The notes beneath the pieces are model-generated. The model was not told the DNA's origin. It ran no database searches and saw nothing but the letters and a program-made list of their open reading frames with translations. The position numbers and the translations under genes were made by a program. Of a stretch of 64,000 nt of DNA, positions 9,136 through 17,166 are shown piece after piece (within the stretch, counting starts at the first letter, position 1; each line of letters begins with the position of its first letter). Source of the DNA: an uncultured delta proteobacterium (GTDB lineage Bacteria > Desulfobacterota > Desulfovibrionia > Desulfovibrionales > Desulfovibrionaceae); NCBI GenBank assembly GCA_903843965.1, contig CAIMRY010000029.1:62001-126000 (forward strand), read 5' to 3'.

Positions 9136-9172
9136 CCGGAGGGCCGACCCGTGCTGCGGGCCAGCCCTCCGG
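9136..9172 (-). terminator. Terminator downstream of the AsmA-like gene
   Basis: A 9-bp perfect stem (CCGGAGGGC with GCCCTCCGG) lies 25 bases beyond the stop of the minus-strand gene and is followed on that strand by a short T-rich stretch (TCTGTTTA). Confidence 0.6.
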
Positions 9173-9196
9173 CTTGGTTTCAATCGTGCGAAAGGG

Positions 9197-11143
9197 CTAG
9201 AACAGCTTCTTCACGCCGTCCATGAGCCCGCCCTTTTTCGGGGCCGTGCCCGTGGTGGCCTTGCCCCCGGCGGGCTTGTCCGTGGAGGACGAGCCCGGCA
9301 GCAGGCCGCCCACGCTCTTGGTCAGGCCGCCCACGCCCTCGGTCAGGCCGCTCACGCCCTTCATCAGCCCCTGGGCGAGCATCTTCGCGTATTCGGCCCA
9401 GTCCACGCCATAGGAGGGGTTCTTGAAGGTGCCCTTGACCCGGATCGGCACGGTGAGCCCCACGAGGTCTCCGACGCCGCTGGTGTCCGCGCCCTGGCCC
9501 TGGCCCGAGGCCACGACGCGGGCCTTGACCAGGTAGTCCACGGCCTCGGAGTTCAGGTCAACCGAGCCCTCGCCCGCAGCGCGGATGTGCGGGGCCTTGA
9601 CGTCCAGGTCCTTGTTCGTGGCCACCCCGTTCACAACCTTGAACGTGCCGCTGATCTCGCCGAACTTGGTCTGGTCCTCCTTCTTGCCCTCGATCTTGCC
9701 GGACCTATCCTTGGCCTTGGACACGGCCATGGCCATGGCGTCCAGGTTCACGCCCGGGAACGCGCCGTCCTTGAGGTTGAAGGCGAGGTCCCCGTTCAGG
9801 GTCCGCTTCATGCCCGAGACCTTGGCCCCCTGGCAGGTCAGCGCGGAGTTGAAGTTCACCAGTCCGGCAAAGGAGTCCTTGCCGGTCATGTCCCGGACCA
9901 TGCCAGCGGACTGGACATCAGTGATCTTGGCTGTGAGGGAGGTCCTGGGCGTCTCGCCCTGGACGTTCAGGTTCACGGCCGAAGCGATGGAGCCGCCATA
10001 GAGCGCCAGCTGCGCGGGCTTCACGTCCACGATGCCGTTGGCCGCGTGCACCTTCACCAGCACATCCTTCATCTGCATCTTGTGGATCTTGAAGCTGGCC
10101 AGCGCGAACTCGGCGTCCAGGGTCAGGTCCTTGAGCAGCTTGACCGGGATCACATCGGCCTCGACTCCCACGGACTGCGCGGCGGCGGCCTCCTTCTTTT
10201 CGGGCTCGGTCTTCTGCGCCAGGTAGCGGTCGGCATCCAGGGCGTCGACCTTGACCTGCACGGTGTAGGCGGGCTTCTCAATCCCGGCCATGCGGAAGTT
10301 CACGTTGATGGTGGAGTCGTCGAGCTTGGTCACGATGCCCTGGGCGTCGATCAGGCCCGCGCCCGAAAGGTCCACCGCGATGGCGGCCACCTTGAGGGTG
10401 AGTGCGGCCTTGCCCGTGGGCAGGGCCTTGCCAGTGGCGTCGATGACCGCCTTGAAGTTCTTGACCTCGTAGTTCCTGGCCGAGAGGTCGAGGCTGGCCG
10501 TGCCGGTCAGGGTGTTCTTGGCCAAAAGCTGCGGATCGCTCATCTCGATGCCGAAGGCCAGCTCAAAGTCAAAGGGCGTTCCCGGCGACAGCGAGCCCAT
10601 CTTCACCTGGACGTCGCGCAGGGCGTAGTGCTTCTTCTTCTGCAGGTCGTCGTAGACGATGTTCGCGTCCTTGACCGCAAGCCCGCCCAGGGCCAGATCC
10701 AGCTTGGCGGCGTCCTTCTTCTCGCGCTTCTGCTCATCCTTGCCGACCAGGTCGGCCCAGTTGGACACGCCCTGCTCGTTGATGGCGAGGTTCAGGTTCA
10801 GCCCCTCCACCGAGACCTTGCCCAGGCGCACCTTGCCGGTAAGCAGGGGGAGGAGCTGCAGGCGCACCGAGGTCTTGCCGAGCTTCACAAAGGGCTTGTC
10901 GCCGAAGCCCTGGGCGTTTGAAAGCTCGATGCCGCCGATGTCCACCCCGATCCAGGGGAACACGGCCAGTTTCAGGTCGCCCGCGAATTTCAGGTCGCGG
11001 CCGGTCTTCTCCTTGACGACCTGGACGATCTCCGGCTTGTACTTGTTCGGGTCGATGAGGATGGTGGCGAGCACCATGCCGATAACGGCAAGCCCGACCA
11101 GGCAGCCAGCCCCGATCAGCGACCATTTGACCGTCTTGTTCAT
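9197..11143 (-). CDS. AsmA family envelope protein
   Basis: 648 residues from the ATG at 11143, with GGAGG four bases upstream. One transmembrane anchor covers about residues 6-27. The start of the mature part (DPNKYKPEIVQVVKEKTGRDLKF) is the classic AsmA beginning, and the C-terminal part has the AsmA-like repeat-bridging beta architecture (LNGDLAFNLKDGAFPGVNLDAMA). AsmA-like proteins are periplasmic bridges implicated in lipid transport and outer-membrane homeostasis. The last 60 residues are rich in Gly, Lys and Ser, with a short VSGLTEGVGGLTKSVGGLL repeat. The gene is monocistronic with its own terminator. Confidence 0.88.
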   Translation of the reverse strand: MNKTVKWSLIGAGCLVGLAVIGMVLATILIDPNKYKPEIVQVVKEKTGRDLKFAGDLKLAVFPWIGVDIGGIELSNAQGFGDKPFVKLGKTSVRLQLLPLLTGKVRLGKVSVEGLNLNLAINEQGVSNWADLVGKDEQKREKKDAAKLDLALGGLAVKDANIVYDDLQKKKHYALRDVQVKMGSLSPGTPFDFELAFGIEMSDPQLLAKNTLTGTASLDLSARNYEVKNFKAVIDATGKALPTGKAALTLKVAAIAVDLSGAGLIDAQGIVTKLDDSTINVNFRMAGIEKPAYTVQVKVDALDADRYLAQKTEPEKKEAAAAQSVGVEADVIPVKLLKDLTLDAEFALASFKIHKMQMKDVLVKVHAANGIVDVKPAQLALYGGSIASAVNLNVQGETPRTSLTAKITDVQSAGMVRDMTGKDSFAGLVNFNSALTCQGAKVSGMKRTLNGDLAFNLKDGAFPGVNLDAMAMAVSKAKDRSGKIEGKKEDQTKFGEISGTFKVVNGVATNKDLDVKAPHIRAAGEGSVDLNSEAVDYLVKARVVASGQGQGADTSGVGDLVGLTVPIRVKGTFKNPSYGVDWAEYAKMLAQGLMKGVSGLTEGVGGLTKSVGGLLPGSSSTDKPAGGKATTGTAPKKGGLMDGVKKLF

Positions 11144-11570
11144 GTATCCTCCCTGCTTGCTGTTGGGGGTTTCGTGCGCCACTCCGCTTGCCTGCGGCGC
11201 GGCGCGAAAACGGCTCCTGCTCTTGAAGCGGACCCGGCCCCATCAGGAGCCGGTTCCTCGGCTTGAGAAATTCCTGGCCGTGCGCCAGCGGCCTGTGGCT
11301 CCGGCATGCCGCCTGGATGTTTGGCCTTTCAGCCCGGGCCAGACCAGCAGGCCAAAACCGTGCGCGACAAGGGCCCTTGCCTAGCCCGGCCGGGGTGCGC
11401 CTGCCAGCGCAGACGCTCCCCCGGTGTGGACGGCGCAGGTCGGTTTCCTAGTGTATATTCCGTACCCGAAAAGCAAACCCGCTGCAAGACGCGCGTGCGC
11501 TGTCCATACTTCGGGGGGAGCGATCTTTCTGGACCGGTCGCCACCTCCCCGGCCCATCCGCCCCCCACCC
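11144..11570. other. Intergenic region with no gene found
   Basis: Between the divergent AsmA-like and EF-G-like genes. Short openings here have no ribosome sites and no protein-like composition. Only the promoter at its right end can be supported. Confidence 0.6.
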
Positions 11571-11600
11571 TTGACATTCTCGCCTGCCTCTCCCTATACC
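11571..11600 (+). promoter_or_regulatory. Sigma-70 promoter for the EF-G-like gene
   Basis: TTGACA, an 18-base spacer, then TATACC, about 90 bases upstream of the ATG at 11689. The -35 box is a perfect match. The resulting leader is about 80 bases. Confidence 0.65.
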
Positions 11601-11688
11601 ACTAGACCTTGAAGATTCTAGGCAGGCGGTCCACTACCCGCCAGGAAGGCAACTCCCGGCGGTAAACTCGATACACATGGAGTGAGGG

Positions 11689-13761
11689 ATGTCGGAAGCG
11701 CTCAAATCTCAAAGGACATACGCCCTGGTCGGACATGGCGGCAGCGGGAAGACCTCTGTCGCCGAAATGCTCCTGTTCAATGCCGGTGTGATCAACCGTC
11801 TGGGGAAGATCGAAGACGGCACAACCACGCTTGATTTCGAGCCCGAGGAGATCAAACGCCGGGGCTCCATCCAGCCGAGCTTCGCCAACTTCAAGTGGAA
11901 CAAGAACCAGCATTTCCTCATCGACACCCCCGGCGACAACAACTTCAACGGCGACCTGCCCTACGCCCTCACCGCCGCCGACGCTGTGGTCTTCGTCATC
12001 GACGCCGTGGACGGGGTCAAGCCGCTGACCCGCAAGGCCTGGAGCGAGGTCAAGAAGCTCGGTCTGCCCGCCCTCGTGTTCATCAACAAGATGGACCGCG
12101 ACCGCGCGGACTTCAGCATGGCCTTTGCCGGACTCAAGGACAGCCTGGGCATCAAGCCCGTGCTTCTGCACTATCCCATCGGCGAGCGCGAGGGCTTCAA
12201 GGGCGTGGTCGACATGCTCGAAGACAAGGCGCTGATGTTCGACGGCAAGGGCGGCGCAACCGTGGGCGCCGTCCCGGCGGATGTCTCGGCCCTGTCCACC
12301 CCCCTGCGCGAGGCCATGATCGAAAACATCGCCGAGAGCGACGAAGGGCTCATGGAGAAGTACCTGGAGGCTGGCGAGCTGACCCCGGACGAGCTCAAGA
12401 GCGCGCTGGTGGCCGGCGTCAAGAGCGGCGAGCTGGTGCCCGTGGTCATCGGCAGCGCCCTGAACAACATGGGCGGCCCGCAGCTGCTCGACGCCATCCA
12501 GGCGCTTTTGCCCAGCCCGCTGGACCACGCCTACTGGGACGGCGAGGACGGCAGCGCCCGCGAAAGCACCGAGGCCGCGCCCGTGGCCGGCTTTGTGTTC
12601 AAGACCCTGGCCGACCCCTTCGCCGGGCAGCTCACCATCATGCGCGTGCTCTCCGGCACGCTCTCCGGGGACATGACCCTGGTCAACTCGCGCACCGGCC
12701 AGCAGGAGCGCATGGGCCAGCTGCTCCTCACCACCGGCAAGGAGCAGACGCCCTGCAAGACCCCGCTCGGCCCCGGCAGCATCGTCACCCTGGCCAAGCT
12801 CAAGGACACCAAGACCGGCGACGCGTTGTCCTCGGACAAGGCCCCCTTTGTGCTGAAAAAACCCGCCCTGCCCCGCACGCTCATCACCTTCGCCCTGGCC
12901 TCCAAGGAAAAGGGCGACGAGGACAAGGTCTACCAGGCCATGGCCAAACTGCTGGATGAGGACGTGACGCTCAAGCTCGGGCGCGACGAGGAGACGGCGG
13001 ACACCCTGCTCTCCGGCATGGGCCAGAACCACATCGAGATCAGCGTGGAGCGGGCCAAGCGCCGCTACAAGGTCGACATCGTGCTGAAGACGCCCAAGGT
13101 GCCCTACCGCGAGACCGTGAAGACGGCGGCGCGAGAGATCCAGGGCCGCCACAAGAAGCAGACCGGCGGCCGCGGCCAGTTCGGCGACTGCTGGATCCAC
13201 CTGGAGCCCCAGCCCAAGGGCGCGGGCTACGAGTACGTCGACGCCATTGTCGGCGGATCGATCCCCCGCCAGTACATCCCGGCCGTGGACAAGGGCGTGC
13301 AGGAATCCGCCGCGCGCGGCGTGCTGGCTGGCTTCCAGGTCATCGACTTCAAGGTCACCCTGTACGACGGCAGCTTCCACAACGTGGACTCCTCGGAAAT
13401 GGCCTTCAAGATCGCCGGGTCCATCGCCTTCAAGAAGGCCTGCGAAAAGGCCAAGATGATCCTGCTCGAGCCCATCATGACCATCACCGTGGCCGTGCCC
13501 GACGCCCACATGGGCGACGTCATCGGCGACCTTTCCAGCCGCCGGGGCAAGGTGCTCGGCAGCGACTCCCAGGGCGGCGTCACCGAGATCAAGGCCCACG
13601 TGCCCATGAGCGAAGTGCTGAAATACGCCCCGGACCTGCGCTCCATGACCGGCGGCCAGGGCACCTTCACCATGGAGTTCTCCAACTACGAGGAATGCCC
13701 GCCGCCCATCGCGGCCAAGGTCATCGAGGAGAACAAGCGCGAGGCCGCCGAAGAGGACTAG
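11689..13761 (+). CDS. Elongation factor G-like GTPase (paralog type)
   Basis: 690 residues with the EF-G domain order: GTPase domain (residues 1 to about 270), domains II and III, domain IV (GGRGQFGDCWIHLEP) and domain V (GDVIGDLSSRRGKVLGSDS). The GTPase motifs differ from canonical FusA. The P-loop is GHGGSGKTS instead of GHIDAGKTT, and the G3 motif is DTPGDNNF, so the usual catalytic histidine of DTPGH is Asp. NKMD is intact. It stands alone, without rpsL, rpsG or tuf, as expected for a second EF-G. Similar paralogs can act in ribosome recycling or special translation states; its role here is unknown. The ATG follows GAGTGAGGG. Confidence 0.88.
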   Translation: MSEALKSQRTYALVGHGGSGKTSVAEMLLFNAGVINRLGKIEDGTTTLDFEPEEIKRRGSIQPSFANFKWNKNQHFLIDTPGDNNFNGDLPYALTAADAVVFVIDAVDGVKPLTRKAWSEVKKLGLPALVFINKMDRDRADFSMAFAGLKDSLGIKPVLLHYPIGEREGFKGVVDMLEDKALMFDGKGGATVGAVPADVSALSTPLREAMIENIAESDEGLMEKYLEAGELTPDELKSALVAGVKSGELVPVVIGSALNNMGGPQLLDAIQALLPSPLDHAYWDGEDGSARESTEAAPVAGFVFKTLADPFAGQLTIMRVLSGTLSGDMTLVNSRTGQQERMGQLLLTTGKEQTPCKTPLGPGSIVTLAKLKDTKTGDALSSDKAPFVLKKPALPRTLITFALASKEKGDEDKVYQAMAKLLDEDVTLKLGRDEETADTLLSGMGQNHIEISVERAKRRYKVDIVLKTPKVPYRETVKTAAREIQGRHKKQTGGRGQFGDCWIHLEPQPKGAGYEYVDAIVGGSIPRQYIPAVDKGVQESAARGVLAGFQVIDFKVTLYDGSFHNVDSSEMAFKIAGSIAFKKACEKAKMILLEPIMTITVAVPDAHMGDVIGDLSSRRGKVLGSDSQGGVTEIKAHVPMSEVLKYAPDLRSMTGGQGTFTMEFSNYEECPPPIAAKVIEENKREAAEED

Positions 13762-13919
13762 GGCTTGTTTCCAAAAGATGGATATTGTTCCCTGGCGAGA
13801 AGAGAGACGATTTGGGGCCAGGGATAGTGCTCAGGCGGCACAGCCCTGGACCAAAAACGGCTCACGCCTGTAGACAGACAAACGCCCAGGGGGGAAAAGA
13901 CACTTTTAGAGACAGGCCC
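13761..13919. mobile_element. 159-bp fold-back (MITE-like) element
   Basis: The two ends are imperfect inverted repeats: GGGCTTGTTTCCAAAAG at the left and the complement of GGGCCTGTCTCTAAAAG at the right (14 of 17 identical). Weaker inverted similarity continues inward for about 20 bases. The left end begins on the last base of the EF-G-like stop codon. No convincing target duplication and no transposase are seen. It could be a MITE-type relic, an IS remnant, or simply a long transcript hairpin. Confidence 0.4.
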
Positions 13920-13951
13920 CAGGCGCAAGCCATTGATCATGTGCTGTGCTC

Positions 13952-13984
13952 GGGCGGCGGGGGTTCACCTCCGCCGCCCTTTTT
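13952..13984 (+). terminator. Strong Rho-independent terminator
   Basis: Stem GGGCGGCGG with CCGCCGCCC, 10-base loop, followed directly by TTTTT. It ends the EF-G-like transcript before plsC. Confidence 0.85.
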
Positions 13985-14098
13985 CGTGGCCGGGCCTTTG
14001 GCCGTGGCCGGACGGTCGAGCTTGATAGTGCCGGGCTTGCTTGTGCCTGCCCGGCTTTTCACGTAGAAGCTTATGATACGATACACACAGGGATGGTT

Positions 14099-14818
14099 AT
14101 GCTCAAAGTTTTGCGATTTTTTCTCATTCTCGTGCCCGCCACGATCTACTACAGCATCAAGCAGCTGCTGCTGGACCAGGAAAAGGCCACGCCCGACGAG
14201 CGCGACCTGCCGGGCAAGACCTATGGCCGCTTCATGCTCGGCATGGCGGGCATCAAGGTCGAGGCCGACCTCTCGGCCCTGGACCCGGGGGGCCACTACG
14301 TGTTCATGTGCAACCACCAGAGCCTGTTCGACATCCCCATCCTGTTCGATGTCCTGTGGAACTACCACATGCGCTTTGTGGCCAAGGAAAGCCTGTTCCG
14401 CATCCCCATCTACGGCAAGGCCCTGGGCAACGCGGGCCACATCTCCATCAACCGCGAGAACCGCCGCGCGGCCATGAAGAGCGTGGACGAGGCCGTGGCC
14501 GCGGCCAAGGGCGGCATCTCGCCCTTGATCTTTCCCGAGGGCACGCGCAACCCGGACCTGGACAGGCTCATGGACTTCAAGGTCGGGGGCATGGTGCTGG
14601 CGCTCAAGTGCGGCCTGCCCGTGGCCCCGCTGGTCATGGAGGGCACAGGCAAGCTTTTGCCCAAGGGCAAGCGCTTCTTCAACCCCGACCAATTGGTGCG
14701 CCTGCGCGCCCTGCCCCCGGTGGACCCGACGGCTTACACCATCAAGGACCGCGAGCGGTTCAAGGACGACATGTACGCCCTCATGAACGACGCCTACCAA
14801 ACACTGGCAAGGAGCTGA
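14099..14818 (+). CDS. plsC: 1-acyl-sn-glycerol-3-phosphate acyltransferase
   Basis: 239 residues from the ATG at 14099, with AGGGA upstream; an ATG two codons earlier is equally in frame. It transfers an acyl chain to lysophosphatidic acid to give phosphatidic acid at the inner membrane. The N-terminus has a membrane segment (LKVLRFFLILVPATIYYSI). The catalytic acyltransferase motif is NHQSLFD, followed by FVAKESLF and FPEGTRNP. The stop lies one base before the RNase J start, so the two genes are co-transcribed. Confidence 0.92.
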   Translation: MLKVLRFFLILVPATIYYSIKQLLLDQEKATPDERDLPGKTYGRFMLGMAGIKVEADLSALDPGGHYVFMCNHQSLFDIPILFDVLWNYHMRFVAKESLFRIPIYGKALGNAGHISINRENRRAAMKSVDEAVAAAKGGISPLIFPEGTRNPDLDRLMDFKVGGMVLALKCGLPVAPLVMEGTGKLLPKGKRFFNPDQLVRLRALPPVDPTAYTIKDRERFKDDMYALMNDAYQTLARS

Positions 14819-14819
14819 C

Positions 14820-16472
14820 ATGGCGCACGGCCAGGACGAACTGACCATCCATCCCCTGGGCGGCCTGGGGGAGATCGGGCTCAACTGCATGGCCTTCAAG
14901 TCCCGGGGCTCCACGGTGCTGGTGGACTGCGGGCTGATGTTCCCGGAAGACTATCTCTTCGGCGTGGACGTGGTCATTCCGCGCTTCGAGCACATCTTGG
15001 CCGAGAAGGACAGGCTGAAGGCCGTGGTGCTGACCCACGGGCACGAGGACCACATCGGCGCGCTGCCCTGGCTATTGCCGCACATCGACGCGCCGGTGTA
15101 CGGCTCGGACTTCACCCTGGCCCTGGTGGCCTCCAAGCTGCGGGAGCACGGCATCGACGCCGACCTGCGGCCCGTTCGCCCCGGCGACCGCGTGGAGATC
15201 GGCCCGTTTGCCTTCAACTTCATCCCGGTCTGCCACTCCATCATCAAGGGCTACGCCCTCGGCATCGAAACCCCCATGGGCCGCGTGCTGCACACCGGCG
15301 ACTTCAAGATCGACCGCAACCCCATGGACGGCCACGCCACCGACATGGACGCCATCCGCCGCTTTGCCGAACCCGGGGTCAAGCTGCTCATGTCCGACTC
15401 CACCAATGTGGAGCGCGAGGGCTTCGCCCTGACCGAACGCGAGATCATGGCGTCCTTGCGCGAGATTTTCGACAAGGCCAGAGGCCGCATCATCGTCACG
15501 CTGTTCTCCAGCCACATCCAGCGCCTGCAGGAGATCTTCGACCTGGCCGCAGCCTGCGGGCGCAAGGTGGCCACCTCGGGCAAGAGCCTCATGCGCAACG
15601 TTGATCTGGCGCGCGAACTGGGCTACCTGCGCATCCCGGCAGGCACCCTGGTGGAGGTGGAGGAGGCCGGAAGCCTGAACGACGACCAGGTGGTGCTGGT
15701 GGTCACCGGCTCCCAGGGCGAGCCCCTGGCCGCGCTGTCGCGCATGTCGCTGGACGAACACCGCCAGATGCGCATCAAGAAGGGCGACCTGGTGCTTCTG
15801 TCCTCGCGCTTCATCCCCGGCAACGTGCTGGCCATCACCAAGGTCATCAACCGGCTCTACAAGCTCGGGGCCGAGGTGCTCTACGAAAAGGTCCAGGCCA
15901 TCCACGCCAGCGGCCACGCCCACCGCGAGGAGCTGCGCATCATGCTGGAGGCGGTAAAGCCCAAGTACTTCGTGCCCGTCCACGGCGAGTACCGCCATCT
16001 GGTGAAGCACACGCGCCTGGCCGTGGAGTGCGGGGTGGCGCCGGAGCGCGCCATTGTGCTGGAGGACGGCCAGCCCCTGACCTTTTTGGCTCAGGGCATC
16101 CGCCTGGAGGACGCCGTGCCCGCCGAACGCATCCTGGTGGACGGCAAGGGCGTGGGCGACGTGGGCCAGAGCGTGCTGAAAGAGCGTCAGCTCCTGGCCG
16201 GGGAAGGCATGGTGGTGGTGCTTCTGGTCATCGACAAGGAGACCGGCGAGATCACGCTCGGCCCGGACATCGTGTCCAAGGGGTTCGTGTTCGAGCAGCA
16301 ATACTCCCATCTGCTGGAGGACGCCAAGTGCGTGGTCCTGGAGGAAGTGGAGAACTGCCCCAAGGGCAACGTCAAGAAGCTCAAGGAGCGCGTGCGCATG
16401 GCGCTGCGGCGCTTCTTCCGCACCGTGCTGGACCGCGACCCCGTGGTGGTGCCGCTGGTCATCTCCATCTGA
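14820..16472 (+). CDS. rnj: Ribonuclease J
   Basis: 550 residues, a usual length. Metallo-beta-lactamase/beta-CASP RNase with the zinc-binding motif THGHEDHIG (H73, H75, D77, H78), HTGDFKID, and the beta-CASP segments DSTNVEREG and SSHIQRLQEIF. ASGHAHREEL and PVHGEYRH are in the expected C-terminal positions. It has endonuclease and 5'-3' exonuclease activity in mRNA decay and rRNA maturation in bacteria that carry it. The gene starts one base after plsC and converges on fliS with a 16-base gap. Confidence 0.95.
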   Translation: MAHGQDELTIHPLGGLGEIGLNCMAFKSRGSTVLVDCGLMFPEDYLFGVDVVIPRFEHILAEKDRLKAVVLTHGHEDHIGALPWLLPHIDAPVYGSDFTLALVASKLREHGIDADLRPVRPGDRVEIGPFAFNFIPVCHSIIKGYALGIETPMGRVLHTGDFKIDRNPMDGHATDMDAIRRFAEPGVKLLMSDSTNVEREGFALTEREIMASLREIFDKARGRIIVTLFSSHIQRLQEIFDLAAACGRKVATSGKSLMRNVDLARELGYLRIPAGTLVEVEEAGSLNDDQVVLVVTGSQGEPLAALSRMSLDEHRQMRIKKGDLVLLSSRFIPGNVLAITKVINRLYKLGAEVLYEKVQAIHASGHAHREELRIMLEAVKPKYFVPVHGEYRHLVKHTRLAVECGVAPERAIVLEDGQPLTFLAQGIRLEDAVPAERILVDGKGVGDVGQSVLKERQLLAGEGMVVVLLVIDKETGEITLGPDIVSKGFVFEQQYSHLLEDAKCVVLEEVENCPKGNVKKLKERVRMALRRFFRTVLDRDPVVVPLVISI

Positions 16473-16488
16473 CCCTGCTTCGCCTTCC

Positions 16489-17136
16489 CTAATGGGAATT
16501 GGCGTAGGCGTTGGCGGCGCGGAAGCGCGCCTGGTTCACCGGGGCGCAGTCCGGGGTCGGCGTGGCGGCCGCAGGCTCGGCGGCGGCGGTCTCCGTCCCA
16601 TCCGGCGCGGGCGGGACGAGCTGCGGTTGCGGGGCCAGGGGCTGCGGGGCATATTGCTGCGCGGCATAGTTCTGCGGCGACGAAGCCTGCGGATAGGCCT
16701 GCGCAGGGGGAGCTGCGGGCTCTGCGGCCGGGCGCAGCACGGCGGACTGCGAGGCCGGGGCCATGCCCTCAAACTCTGGGATGATCTGGGCAAAGGCCTG
16801 GCGCAGCCCGGAAAGCATCGCCACCACTTCGTCCAGCTTGCTCGGATCCATATGCAAGTTCGCCTGCAGCAGCTTGGTGTTGCAGATGAAATACATCTTG
16901 CTCAGGTTCTTGGTTACTTCCCCGCCCTTCTCCTTGTTCAGGCATTCATGCAATTCGCTGACGATCTCGATGGCCTTGCTGATGAGGTTGCCCTTGGCGG
17001 CGTAGTCGCGCACGGCCATCTTTTCCTTGGCCTGCTTGAGGTACTTGATGGCCGTATCGTAAAGCAACAGCAAAATTTCGCCCTGGGTTGCAGTGGTGAC
17101 CTGCGTCGAGAGATATGCCTTGGCGGCCTTGAGCAT
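16489..17136 (-). CDS. fliS: Flagellin chaperone FliS with long C-terminal extension
   Basis: 215 residues. Residues 1 to about 125 are a standard FliS four-helix bundle (MLKAAKAYLSTQVTTATQGEILLLLYDTAIKYL), which binds the flagellin C-terminus and prevents early assembly. FliS is normally about 120-150 residues. Here about 85 further residues are rich in Pro, Ala and Gln (PQNYAAQQYAPQPLAPQPQ) and look disordered. The gene follows fliD by 30 bases on the same strand and should share the sigma-54 promoter upstream of fliD. Confidence 0.9.
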   Translation of the reverse strand: MLKAAKAYLSTQVTTATQGEILLLLYDTAIKYLKQAKEKMAVRDYAAKGNLISKAIEIVSELHECLNKEKGGEVTKNLSKMYFICNTKLLQANLHMDPSKLDEVVAMLSGLRQAFAQIIPEFEGMAPASQSAVLRPAAEPAAPPAQAYPQASSPQNYAAQQYAPQPLAPQPQLVPPAPDGTETAAAEPAAATPTPDCAPVNQARFRAANAYANSH

Positions 17137-17166
17137 GGGCTGAGCCTCCCTTGTACTTAACTCAAA

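Noticed and set aside
11602-13599. 665-residue open frame on the minus strand
   Set aside because: Shadow of the EF-G-like gene, which has complete GTPase motifs.
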